This document shows positions 1 through 8,823 of a stretch of 35,354 nucleotides of DNA, one piece after another. Every line of letters begins with the position of its first letter. The stretch's first letter is position 1. Under the pieces are notes generated by a model. That model was given only the letters and a program-made list of their open reading frames with translations, was not told the DNA's origin and made no database searches. Source of the stretch: Rhodocyclales bacterium (lineage in GTDB: Bacteria > Pseudomonadota > Gammaproteobacteria > Burkholderiales > Rhodocyclaceae). The position numbers and the translations under genes are program-made. The DNA is taken from positions 1 to 35,354 of the forward strand of contig JACRJA010000042.1 of the NCBI GenBank assembly GCA_016235745.1, in the 5' to 3' direction.

Positions 1-130
1 CGTCCAAAAGACGAGAGTAGACCGGATTTTTCATGAGTTTACAATACGAAAGCATAAGCCAATGAAGACTAACGATTTTCTCAACAAATCAACTCTATTG
101 GCATATTTGGCTGACTATGATGTTCGAGTG
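1..130. other. AT-rich stub at left edge, no confident gene
   Basis: This stretch is clearly richer in A and T than the ilv genes beside it, and the change is abrupt near position 130. The plus strand has an open frame running in from the window edge. A second plus frame closes with a TGA at 34-36 and could be the last residues of a gene lying to the left. Neither can be identified. It may be the edge of acquired DNA or a decayed intergenic region. Confidence 0.4.
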
Positions 131-154
131 CAAAGGCCCTGGCCTGTGGGTGGA

Positions 155-182
155 GGCGGCGCCGCGGGGGTGCGACGCCGCC
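155..182 (-). terminator. possible hairpin downstream of ilvC
   Basis: GGCGGCG (155-161) and CGCCGCC (176-182) form a 7-bp stem with a 14-nt loop just past the ilvC stop codon. There is no clear T tract, so this is a weak terminator call based on position and stem only. Confidence 0.3.
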
Positions 183-193
183 TGGCGCTGCGG

Positions 194-1246
<1,053 letters not shown>

Positions 1247-1738
1247 TCAGGCGCGCAGCACGCGCTCGCCGCGGCCGATGCCGCACACGCCGCTACGCAC
1301 GGTTTCGAGGATGAGCGCCGGGTCGATCGCCTGGATGAAGGCGTCGAGCTTGCCCTGGTTGCCGGTGAGCTCGATGACGTAGGTGGTGTCGGTGACGTCG
1401 ACGATGCGCGCGCGGAAGATGTCGGTCATGCGCTTCATTTCCTCGCGGTCCTTGCCGGTGGCGCGCACTTTGAGCAGCATCAGCTCGCGCTCGAGGTGCG
1501 GCGCTTCGGAGAGATCGACCACCTTGACCGTCTCGATGAGCTTGTTGAGCTGCTTGGTGATCTGCTCGATGATTTCGTCCGAGCCGCTGGTGATGATGGT
1601 CATGCGCGACAGCGAGGGGTCTTCGGTGGGCGCGACGGTGAGCGATTCGATGTTGTAGCCGCGCGCGGAGAAGAGGCCGGCCACGCGCGACAGCGCCCCG
1701 GATTCGTTTTCGATCAGCACGGAGATGAGGTGTCGCAT
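1247..1738 (-). CDS. ilvN: acetolactate synthase small (regulatory) subunit
   Basis: Regulatory subunit that stimulates the catalytic subunit and normally confers feedback inhibition by valine. The frame stays open upstream, but the ATG at 1738 gives a 163-residue protein, exactly the length of E. coli IlvH, beginning MRHLISVLIENESGALSRV. That opening is the first strand and turn of the N-terminal ACT domain (about 4-75), with GALSRVAGLFSARGYNIES as the ligand-binding loop region. A C-terminal ACT-like domain covers about 85-160. It lies 23 bp after ilvB and 36 bp before ilvC, so it is co-transcribed. By length it could equally be called ilvH. Confidence 0.96.
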   Translation of the reverse strand: MRHLISVLIENESGALSRVAGLFSARGYNIESLTVAPTEDPSLSRMTIITSGSDEIIEQITKQLNKLIETVKVVDLSEAPHLERELMLLKVRATGKDREEMKRMTDIFRARIVDVTDTTYVIELTGNQGKLDAFIQAIDPALILETVRSGVCGIGRGERVLRA

Positions 1739-1761
1739 GGCGTTCGTTCCTGTGCCGTGGG

Positions 1762-3477
1762 TCAGAGGTCGTCGGCCGAGAGGATCATCTCGGTGAGCCC
1801 CTTGCCGCCCTGGATCATGGGATAGACGTTCTCGCGCGGATCGATGCGCACGTCGAGGAAAACGAGCTCGTTGGCGTGCTCGGTGAAGGCGCGCTCGAGC
1901 ACCGGCTGGAGATCGGCGGGGTGATCCACGCGTATGCCGACGTGGCCGTAGGCGCGGGCGAGCGCGGCGAAATCGGGCAGGGAATCCATGTAGGATTCGG
2001 AGTAACGCCCGCCGTGGAAGAGCTCTTGCCACTGGCGCACCATGCCGAGGTAGCCGTTGTTGAGATTGACGATCTTGAGCGGCAGGCGGAACTGCTTGCA
2101 GGTGGACAGTTCCTGGATGCACATCTGGATCGAGGCTTCGCCTGTGACGCACACCACCGGCGCCTCGGGCCGGGCGAAGCGCGCGCCCATGGCGTAGGGC
2201 AGGCCCACGCCCATGGTGCCCAGTCCGCCGGAATTGAGCCAGCGGCGCGGGTGATCGAAGCGGTAGTATTGCGCCGCCCACATCTGGTGCTGCCCCACGT
2301 CGGAGGTGACGATGGCTTCGCCCTTCGTCACTTTCCACAGCGTGTCGATGACGTATTGCGGCTTGATCAGGCCATCGGACGGCTGCTCGTAGGCGAGGCA
2401 GCGCCGGGCGCGCCACTGCTCGATGCGCTCCCACCACGGGGCGAGCGCCTCGCTCGGTGCGCTGAGGCCTTCTTCGTCGAGGATGCGCAGGAAGTCGGCG
2501 AACACGTGGCGCACGTCGCCCACGATGGGGAGGTCGGCCTTGACGCGCTTGCTGATGGAGGAGGGGTCGATGTCGATGTGGATGATGGTGCGCGGCTCGG
2601 CGGCGAAGTGCTCGGGACTGCCAATGACGCGGTCGTCGAAGCGCGCGCCTACCGCGAGCACCACGTCGGCGTGATGCAGGGCGAGGTTGGCTTCATAGGT
2701 GCCGTGCATGCCGGGCATGCCGAGGAACTGGCGGTCGCTCGCGGGATAGGCGCCCAGCGCCATCAAGGTGGTGGTGACCGGGGCTTCCAGCCGGCGGGCG
2801 AGGGCCGTGAGCTCGTCGGCGGCATCGGCCAGGATCACGCCGCCGCCGGCGTAAAGGATGGGACGCTTGGCTTCGCGCAGCGCTTTGACCGCCTTGCGAA
2901 TCTGCCCCTGGTGCCCTTTGACGACGGGGTTGTAGGAGCGCATCGTCACCGTTTCGGGGTAGTGGAATTCGCACTTGGCGGCCGAGACGTCCTTGGGGAT
3001 GTCGACCAGCACCGGACCGGGGCGGCCGGTGCGGGCGATGTGGAAGGCCTTTTTGATCGTCTCGGCGAGCTCGGCGACATCCTTGACGAGGAAGTTGTGC
3101 TTGACGCAGGGGCGGGTGATGCCCACCGTGTCGACTTCCTGGAAGGCGTCCTGCCCGATCATGGCGGTGGGGACCTGGCCGGAGAGGATCACCACCGGGA
3201 TGGAGTCGCCGTAGGCGGTGGCGATACCGGTGACGGCGTTGGTGGCTCCGGGCCCGGAGGTGACGAGCGCTACGCCCACTTCGCCGCTCGCGCGCGCGTA
3301 GCCGTCGGCGGCATGGACCGCGGCCTGCTCGTGGCGCACGAGCACGTGACGGATCTCGTCTTGCTGGAAGAAGGCATCGTAGATGTGCAGGACCGCGCCG
3401 CCGGGGTAGCCGAAGACGTATTTGACGTTTTCTCGCTGCAGGCACTGGACGACGATTTCGGCGCCGGTGAGGAGCAT
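1762..3477 (-). CDS. ilvB: acetolactate synthase large (catalytic) subunit
   Basis: Thiamine-diphosphate enzyme that condenses two pyruvates, or pyruvate and 2-oxobutyrate, at the first step of branched-chain amino acid synthesis. It has 571 residues, the normal length. The order is an N-terminal Pyr domain with catalytic Glu50 in VRHEQAAVHAADGYARASG, a central FAD/structural domain, and a C-terminal PP domain. The PP-domain metal motif reads GEAS at 446-449 and is followed by NLNNGYLGMV (471-480). Glu stands where many family members have Asp (GDGS or GDAS); I recall GEGS in other betaproteobacterial sequences, so this is probably a lineage variant. GAGG precedes the ATG. First gene of the operon; ilvI is an equivalent name. 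Confidence 0.97.
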   Translation of the reverse strand: MLLTGAEIVVQCLQRENVKYVFGYPGGAVLHIYDAFFQQDEIRHVLVRHEQAAVHAADGYARASGEVGVALVTSGPGATNAVTGIATAYGDSIPVVILSGQVPTAMIGQDAFQEVDTVGITRPCVKHNFLVKDVAELAETIKKAFHIARTGRPGPVLVDIPKDVSAAKCEFHYPETVTMRSYNPVVKGHQGQIRKAVKALREAKRPILYAGGGVILADAADELTALARRLEAPVTTTLMALGAYPASDRQFLGMPGMHGTYEANLALHHADVVLAVGARFDDRVIGSPEHFAAEPRTIIHIDIDPSSISKRVKADLPIVGDVRHVFADFLRILDEEGLSAPSEALAPWWERIEQWRARRCLAYEQPSDGLIKPQYVIDTLWKVTKGEAIVTSDVGQHQMWAAQYYRFDHPRRWLNSGGLGTMGVGLPYAMGARFARPEAPVVCVTGEASIQMCIQELSTCKQFRLPLKIVNLNNGYLGMVRQWQELFHGGRYSESYMDSLPDFAALARAYGHVGIRVDHPADLQPVLERAFTEHANELVFLDVRIDPRENVYPMIQGGKGLTEMILSADDL

Positions 3478-3527
3478 GGGGGTGTACCTCGTGGGGATGA
3501 TCCGTGCAAGGATCGGGTAAACCCGTA

Positions 3528-3556
3528 ACGTTAGCGGCTCGATGGGCTTTGGTCAA
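3528..3556 (-). promoter_or_regulatory. candidate sigma-70 promoter of ilvB-ilvN-ilvC
   Basis: On the minus strand, TTGACC (3551-3556) and TAACGT (3528-3533) are separated by exactly 17 bp, about 50 bp upstream of the ilvB ATG. No leader peptide rich in branched-chain codons or attenuator hairpin was seen in the short leader. Confidence 0.55.
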
Positions 3557-3579
3557 GCGGGTCGGTTCCTTCGACCTTT

Positions 3580-3585
3580 TATAAT
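3580..3585 (+). promoter_or_regulatory. candidate -10 element for the antiporter gene
   Basis: A perfect TATAAT lies 32 bp upstream of the GTG start. The -35 region 17 bp further upstream (GCGGGT) does not match consensus, so only the -10 element is supported. It sits back to back with the ilv promoter. Confidence 0.4.
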
Positions 3586-3617
3586 GGGAAACGAAGCGAA
3601 CCCGGGAGGAAAGATCG

Positions 3618-5447
3618 GTGCATGAGAACATCTTGTTTACGCTCGCTTTCATCGTCGTCGCTGGTGCGGCGGCGCAGTGGGCGGCGTGGCGTACCCAGGT
3701 GCCGGCGATCGTCTTTCTGCTGGTGTTGGGGCTTGCAGCCGGTCCGGGATTGGGCTGGCTCGATCCGGATCGCCTCTTCGGCCCGGTGCTTTTTCCGGCG
3801 GTGTCGCTGGCAGTGGCGGTGATCCTGTTCGAGGGCAGCCTCACCCTGCGTTTCAGCGAGCTGCGGGGCATGAGCACGGTGGTGTTGCGCCTGGTGAGCC
3901 TCGGGGCGCTGCTGACCTGGGCGGTGGCGGCCGTGGCGGCCCGCCTGTTCGCGGATCTCGACTGGGGGTTGGCGGCGCTCTTTGGGGCGTTGGTGATGGT
4001 GACGGGGCCCACGGTGATCGTGCCGCTGCTGCGCTTCGTGCGTCCCAGCAGCAAGGTGGCCACGGTACTGCGCTGGGAGGGGATCGTGATCGACCCGATC
4101 GGGGCGCTGGCGGCGGTGCTGGTCTATCAGTTTCTCGTCAGCCGCGCGCTGCCCGATCTGCCGGTCTGGTCGGCGCTGTGGGTGTTCGTCAAGGCGGTGG
4201 GCGTGGGGTTCGCCGCCGGTTGGATCGCGGCCGAGGCGCTGGGGCGGATGTTGCGCCGCTACCTGGTGCCCGATTATCTCGACAACGTCGTCGTGCTCGC
4301 CTTTGTGGTCGGGGTCTTCACGGCGGCGAATATGCTCGCCCACGAGGCGGGATTGTTGGCGGTGACGGTGATGGGCATACGTCTGGCCAACATGAAAGGG
4401 GTGCCGCTCGAGGACATCCTTTCGTTCAAAGAGACGCTCACCCTTTTGCTGATCTCGGTGCTCTTCATCGTCCTGGCGGCGCGCCTGGACGTGGCGCAGC
4501 TCGCCGAGGTCGGCAAGGGGGTGGTGCTGGTCTTCATGGCCATCCAGTTCGTCGCCCAGCCGCTGAAGGTGTGGGTCTCGGCCTGGGGCAGCGGACTGAG
4601 GTGGCAGGAGAAGGTGCTGATCGCCTGGATCGGGCCGCGAGGGATCGTGGCCGCGGCGGTGTCGGCGCTTTTTGCGCTGCGCTTGCGTGAGATGGGGCAT
4701 CCTGGGGCGGAGGTCCTGGTGCCACTCACCTTTGCCGTCATCATCGGCACGGTGCTCTTCGCTGGCGGCACGGCCCGCCTGGCGGCGCAGCGCCTGGGGG
4801 TGGCAGAGCCGCAGGCGCGCGGGGTGTTGATCGTGGGGGCGCATCGCCTGGGACGGGAGCTGGGTCTGGCGCTCGCCCGGCTGGGTTTTCGGGCGATCGT
4901 GGCCGACACCGATTACGCCCTCGCGCGCGAGGCGCGCATGGCAGGACTGGAGACGTTTTTCGGCAACGTGGTCTCGAAGGAAGCCGACCGGCGGCTGGAT
5001 CTGGTCGGCATGGGCTATCTGCTGGCGATGTCGCCGTATCCGGAATTGAACGCGCTGGCGGCGGTACGCTACCAGCGCGAATTCGGCCGGGGCAACGTCT
5101 ACGTCGTGCTCACGCCCGAAGAGGTGGCGAAGAAGGGGCAGCAGGTGGCCGATCCGCGCTATGCCCGTCTTCTGGCCGGGAGGGAAACCGGTCTGGCTGA
5201 ACTGCAGGCGCTCTTCGAGCGCGGCGCGAAGATCTATACCACGCGCTTGAGCGAGGCCTTTGCCTTCGAGGCCTACCAGGAGCAGTTTTCCGGCCGGGGG
5301 CATCTGCTGCTGGCGATCGATGCCAAGGGACGCTTGCAGGGCGTCGGGCCGGAGTTCACCTCCCGCCCCGGTCCGGACTGGTATCTGCTCGGCCTCTATC
5401 TGCCAGCCGAGAGCGAAAAAGGCAAGGCGGCGGGCGGTTCGGCCTGA
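3618..5447 (+). CDS. CPA1-type cation/proton antiporter with TrkA-N domain
   Basis: Predicted inner-membrane Na+/H+ or K+/H+ exchanger of the NhaP/CPA1 group, 609 residues. About 10-12 hydrophobic segments fill residues 1-390. The ion-binding core is visible as VTGPTVIVPLLR (128-139) and WEGIVIDPIGA (153-163, with Asp159). WIGPRGIVAAA follows at 337-347, another family signature. From about 402 a soluble Rossmann domain begins, VLIVGAHRLGRELG with acidic Asp430, so it binds NAD(H) or a similar nucleotide, like KTN/RCK gating domains. The GTG start is chosen because GGGAGGA lies 7 bp upstream and the next residues begin the first helix. It is monocistronic and divergent from ilvB. Ion specificity cannot be read from sequence. 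Confidence 0.88.
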   Translation: MHENILFTLAFIVVAGAAAQWAAWRTQVPAIVFLLVLGLAAGPGLGWLDPDRLFGPVLFPAVSLAVAVILFEGSLTLRFSELRGMSTVVLRLVSLGALLTWAVAAVAARLFADLDWGLAALFGALVMVTGPTVIVPLLRFVRPSSKVATVLRWEGIVIDPIGALAAVLVYQFLVSRALPDLPVWSALWVFVKAVGVGFAAGWIAAEALGRMLRRYLVPDYLDNVVVLAFVVGVFTAANMLAHEAGLLAVTVMGIRLANMKGVPLEDILSFKETLTLLLISVLFIVLAARLDVAQLAEVGKGVVLVFMAIQFVAQPLKVWVSAWGSGLRWQEKVLIAWIGPRGIVAAAVSALFALRLREMGHPGAEVLVPLTFAVIIGTVLFAGGTARLAAQRLGVAEPQARGVLIVGAHRLGRELGLALARLGFRAIVADTDYALAREARMAGLETFFGNVVSKEADRRLDLVGMGYLLAMSPYPELNALAAVRYQREFGRGNVYVVLTPEEVAKKGQQVADPRYARLLAGRETGLAELQALFERGAKIYTTRLSEAFAFEAYQEQFSGRGHLLLAIDAKGRLQGVGPEFTSRPGPDWYLLGLYLPAESEKGKAAGGSA

Positions 5448-5503
5448 GCATGTCGCGTTAGAATCATTCACCTGCGTCACCATGGCCGAGAGGAGAAGCC
5501 GAG

Positions 5504-6406
5504 GTGCTCCGTGTCCCTGTCCGCCCTAGCGAATTTCTGGTCGGCAAGCCGATCCCGTTCGACGTCTACGATCGGAATGGCCGCCTGCTGCTCGCCAAGG
5601 GCTATGTGATCGCTTCGGCCGAGGAGAAGGAACGGATCATCCTGCGCCATGGGGCGGAGCGCAATCTGTCCACCGACGAGCGTTTCCGTCGGGCGATCGG
5701 CGCGGCCTTGAACGTGGTGGAACGGGAAGAAGAACCGGACAAGAACAAGGCCGTGCGCCTGGACTTCGATGAACTTCGCCTGCTGCCTGGCGCCGTCCTT
5801 CAGATCCAGCTGGGCAAGGAGGAGGATCGCTATTTCGTGCGCTACATCGGGTCGCTGCGCGGCAAGTCGGTGATCATCGATGCCTTGGAGCGCGGCGGGC
5901 TGCCGCTTTTCGTGCCCGATGGCACCGCCTTGCAGGTACGCGGCAGCGTCGGTTCCTATGCCTTCGCCTTTTCTTCGTCCATATTGGTCAACGCCTCGCG
6001 CCCCTATCCGCATCTGCATCTGACCTATCCGCTGGCGGTGGGGGCGGTACGGCTGCGGCGCAGCGAGCGCATCGCCGTGCGCCTGGTGGCGGCGGTGGTT
6101 TCCGACGACAACCAGGCTTTCGGCGGGGTCATCCTCGATCTGTCGGTGGGCGGGGGGCTGCTGGCTACGCGCCATCCGCTGAAGGTGGGGCAGCGTATCC
6201 AGATCAAGTTCAAGCTGGAAATCGCTGGCTCCGAGATCATCCTGGCGCTGCCGGCCATCGTGCGTTCGGTGCGCGAGATCGACGATCGCACCCTCGAAGG
6301 GGCCAAGGGATACGGCATCGAGTTCGTCGACCTCACGCCCGAGGATACCGTCGCTTTGATGACCTACATCGCGGCGGTGCAGATCAACCCGGTGGTGGAT
6401 GCTTAG
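5504..6406 (+). CDS. YcgR-like protein with flagellar-brake N domain and PilZ domain
   Basis: Predicted cyclic-di-GMP-binding protein of 300 residues, cytosolic. The N-terminal half (about 1-165) resembles the YcgR_2-type domain. The C-terminal PilZ domain starts at about 181 with the ligand-binding pair RRSER (RxxxR, Arg185 and Arg189) and DLSVGG (212-217). The GTG start at 5504 follows AGGAGA. The gene lies 56 bp after the antiporter and 8 bp before the next gene, so it may share a transcript with either. It is not next to the flagellar genes; a true YcgR candidate lies at 23009-23800. A role in motility or surface behaviour is inferred from the domains alone. Confidence 0.8.
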   Translation: MLRVPVRPSEFLVGKPIPFDVYDRNGRLLLAKGYVIASAEEKERIILRHGAERNLSTDERFRRAIGAALNVVEREEEPDKNKAVRLDFDELRLLPGAVLQIQLGKEEDRYFVRYIGSLRGKSVIIDALERGGLPLFVPDGTALQVRGSVGSYAFAFSSSILVNASRPYPHLHLTYPLAVGAVRLRRSERIAVRLVAAVVSDDNQAFGGVILDLSVGGGLLATRHPLKVGQRIQIKFKLEIAGSEIILALPAIVRSVREIDDRTLEGAKGYGIEFVDLTPEDTVALMTYIAAVQINPVVDA

Positions 6407-6414
6407 GAGGGGCG

Positions 6415-7242
6415 ATGCGCATCGTCAGCTGGAACATCCAGTGGGGACGCGGGGCGGACGGGCGGGTCGATTGGGCGCGGCTGCTTGCGGCGCTGCGCGC
6501 CTTCGAGGCGGACGTGATCTGCCTGCAGGAGGTGGCGAGCCGCTTCGACGAGCTGCCCGGCTCTCGCGGCGAGGACGGGCCGGCCATCCTGCGCGGTGCC
6601 CTGCCGGAGTATCGCGGCTTCTACGCCCCGGCGCTGGATGTGCCGCGCGCCCACGGCGGCCGGGCGCTCTTCGGCAATTGGCTGGGCAGCCGCCTGCCGG
6701 TGGAGCAGGTGTGTCGCGTGAGCCTGCCCTATCCGCCGCCAGAGACGAGCCGGTGCATGCCGCGCGTGCTGCTCGAAGCGACGCTGCGGGTGGGCGAGCG
6801 GCGCCTGCGCGTGGCGACGACTCATTTGGAATATTATTCGCAACGCCAGCGTCTGGCGCAGGTGGCGGCCCTCGTCGAACATCAGCGGGAAATCCTCGCC
6901 TGGCCGCAGGGCGGCGGGGATGAGGATGAGGCGACTTTCCGCGCCTGGCCGCGCCCGGCGGAGGCGGTGTGGCTGGGGGACGGGAACTTCGCTCCCGAAG
7001 ACGATGAGTACCGGCTGCTGGCGCAAAGCGGTCTGTGGTTCGACGCTTGGCGCCTAGTTCATGGTGAAGCGCCGCACGCGCACACGGTGGGACTGCACGG
7101 GGCCGAATGGCCCGATCACCCTTATTGCTGCGACTACGCCTGGGTGAGCGCGGCGCTGCGCCCGGCGGTGCGCGATTTCTTCGTGGTCGGCGACACTGCG
7201 GCCTCCGACCACCAGCCCATCGTGCTCGAGCTCGAATTCTGA
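6415..7242 (+). CDS. endonuclease/exonuclease/phosphatase family protein
   Basis: Metal-dependent phosphoesterase fold of 275 residues. Family motifs occur in order: SWNIQWG (5-11), CLQEV with metal ligand Glu39, TTHLEYYS in the middle, WLGDGNF, CDYAWVS, and the catalytic SDHQP at 264-268. No signal peptide or membrane segment is present. Members cleave DNA, sphingomyelin, inositol phosphates or other phosphodiesters, and nothing here settles the substrate. An AGGAGG site precedes the ATG, 8 bp after the PilZ gene, suggesting a two-gene unit. A structured repeat begins at the base after its stop codon. Confidence 0.82.
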   Translation: MRIVSWNIQWGRGADGRVDWARLLAALRAFEADVICLQEVASRFDELPGSRGEDGPAILRGALPEYRGFYAPALDVPRAHGGRALFGNWLGSRLPVEQVCRVSLPYPPPETSRCMPRVLLEATLRVGERRLRVATTHLEYYSQRQRLAQVAALVEHQREILAWPQGGGDEDEATFRAWPRPAEAVWLGDGNFAPEDDEYRLLAQSGLWFDAWRLVHGEAPHAHTVGLHGAEWPDHPYCCDYAWVSAALRPAVRDFFVVGDTAASDHQPIVLELEF

Positions 7243-7387
7243 AGGGCACCGCGAACAACCTGCTGCGCGACCGCATGGCGGCGTTGCGCGGTGCTCGCAG
7301 GCTCGCCTATCTTCATGATAGGTCTCGCCTGCTGCGCTCCGGGCGCCTTGCCCTGCAGCCGCTCGCGACGGTTGTTCGCGGCGCCCT
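7243..7387. repeat. 145-bp structured palindromic element (REP/MITE-like)
   Basis: The outer arms AGGGCACCGCGAACAACC (7243-7260) and its near-perfect reverse complement (7370-7387) match at 17 of 18 positions. Inside is a second hairpin: GCAGGC (7297-7302) pairs with GCCTGC (7327-7332) and CCTATC (7306-7311) pairs with GATAGG (7317-7322) around a TTCAT loop. TGCTGCGC also occurs as a direct repeat at 7261 and 7330. It fills the gap between two convergent genes. This looks like a dispersed intergenic repeat or a small non-autonomous element that may also stop transcription. No second copy was seen in this window. Confidence 0.6.
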
Positions 7388-7399
7388 GAAGCGTTGCGC

Positions 7400-8137
7400 T
7401 CAGCGGCAGCGACGCAGGAAGCGGTGCAGCAGCCAGCGCAGCGCAAGCGGCGCTTCCAGCATGGGCGTGTGTCCCACGCCGGGCAGGGTGTGCCAAGTAC
7501 AGGCAGCTTCGCGCCGCGCGAGCGTTTCCCACAGGCGAGCGGCGGCTTTGACGGGCGTCATGCGGTCTTGCGCCCCGGTGAGAAAGAGCGCCGGGGCGGT
7601 CATCCCTTTGGCGCGCTCCAGCGCCGGTTCGGCGGCGTAGGCATGGCAGGCGCGCAGGTCGTTGGCGAGCACGCCGGGGCGCTGCTCCAGCACGAGTTCC
7701 TGCACTGCGCGCGGCAGCCCCGTGCCGCGGGCGCGTGCGCCGAACGCCCAGGGTTCCATCAGTTGGCAGGCGGCGCGCGGCTCGGCGGCGCGCTCGAGCA
7801 ACTCCGGACTCACCGCCATGGGCAGCGCCGTGCCGATGAGCGCGAGCCCGCGGCAGCGCTCGCCCAGCCGCACGGCGAGTTCCAGCGCCACCAGCGAGCC
7901 CATGCTGTGGCCGACGGCGACGACGGGGCGCTCGGCATCGAGCCCGGCAGCGAGCGCCGCGGCGTACTCTTCGATGGTGGCGCAGGGCGCGCGCTCATCG
8001 GCGCCGTGGCCGGGAAGATCGGGGGCGCTCACCTGCCAACCCAGGCGGCTCAGACCCAGAGTGACGGCCCACCAGATGCGCCGGTCGTGCCCGGCGCCGT
8101 GGATGAGGACGACGAGCGGATCGGTGGCGAACGTCAT
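7400..8137 (-). CDS. alpha/beta hydrolase
   Basis: Cytosolic alpha/beta-fold hydrolase of 245 residues with a complete catalytic triad. The oxyanion-loop motif is HGAG (13-16). The nucleophile elbow is GHSMG with Ser78. The acid is Asp191 in GAQDRMTP and the base is His223 in GVGHTPM. The motif spacing is typical of esterases and of BioH/MhpC-like C-C hydrolases, but the substrate cannot be told from sequence or neighbours. The gene is convergent with the phosphoesterase gene across the palindromic repeat and divergent from greB, so it is probably transcribed alone. Confidence 0.82.
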   Translation of the reverse strand: MTFATDPLVVLIHGAGHDRRIWWAVTLGLSRLGWQVSAPDLPGHGADERAPCATIEEYAAALAAGLDAERPVVAVGHSMGSLVALELAVRLGERCRGLALIGTALPMAVSPELLERAAEPRAACQLMEPWAFGARARGTGLPRAVQELVLEQRPGVLANDLRACHAYAAEPALERAKGMTAPALFLTGAQDRMTPVKAAARLWETLARREAACTWHTLPGVGHTPMLEAPLALRWLLHRFLRRCR

Positions 8138-8165
8138 GACGGAACCCTCCAGCGGAATCGAAGGC

Positions 8166-8171
8166 TATACT
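8166..8171 (+). promoter_or_regulatory. weak candidate -10 element for greB
   Basis: TATACT lies 35 bp before the greB ATG in the short divergent gap with the hydrolase gene. No convincing -35 hexamer is present at the expected distance. Confidence 0.3.
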
Positions 8172-8206
8172 TTACCGTTTTTCTTGGTGTTGCAGGAGGA
8201 GCACGC

Positions 8207-8764
8207 ATGAGCAAGGCCTTCGTGCGCGAGAGCGAGGTCGACGAGGACGAAGAGCTCGTCGAGGTCCAAAGCTTTCCCGGCTTCAAGAACTACATGACGC
8301 CGGCGGGTTATCGCGCTTTGCGCGAGGAGTTCGAACGGCTGCTCAAGGTCGAGCGCCCGCAGCTCGTCGAGACGGTGGCCTGGGCGGCGAGCAACGGCGA
8401 CCGTTCGGAGAACGGCGACTACATCTACGGCAAGCGGCGCCTGCGCGAGATCGACCGGCGCTTGCGCTATCTCACCAAACGGTTGGAGTCGGCCGTGGTG
8501 GTCGACCCGCGCGAGCAGACCCAGACCGACCGCGTCTTCTTCGGGGCCAGGGTGACGGTCCGCGATCTCGATACCGAGAGGGAGGAAACCTGGCAGATCG
8601 TCGGGGTCGACGAGGCCGATGCGAGCGAGGGCAAGGTGAGCTGGATTGCGCCGCTCGCCCGGGGGCTGCTCAAGGCTGAATTAGGGGAAGTGGTGCGCAT
8701 TTCCACGCCGGGCGGCGTGCGCGAGCTGGAGATCGTCGACATCCGCTACGAACCTTCCCCTTGA
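8207..8764 (+). CDS. greB: transcription elongation factor GreB
   Basis: Binds RNA polymerase through the secondary channel and stimulates cleavage of backtracked RNA. The ATG at 8207 follows a strong AGGAGG site and gives 185 residues. After a 28-residue acidic leader, the coiled-coil domain holds the GreB signature [18 protein letters not shown], with the acidic tip Asp and Glu that carry Mg into the active centre, followed by [16 protein letters not shown]. The C-terminal FKBP-like domain (about 105-185) contains [11 protein letters not shown] and the IAPLARGLL segment. The acidic N-terminal leader is longer than in E. coli GreB. The gene stands between a divergent hydrolase and htpG, which starts 59 bp after its stop. 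Confidence 0.93.
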   Translation: MSKAFVRESEVDEDEELVEVQSFPGFKNYMTPAGYRALREEFERLLKVERPQLVETVAWAASNGDRSENGDYIYGKRRLREIDRRLRYLTKRLESAVVVDPREQTQTDRVFFGARVTVRDLDTEREETWQIVGVDEADASEGKVSWIAPLARGLLKAELGEVVRISTPGGVRELEIVDIRYEPSP

Positions 8765-8823
8765 AAATTTTCCCTTCCATGCCCAGAAACGGATTGCGAA
8801 CGACGATCGACAGGGGGGACACG

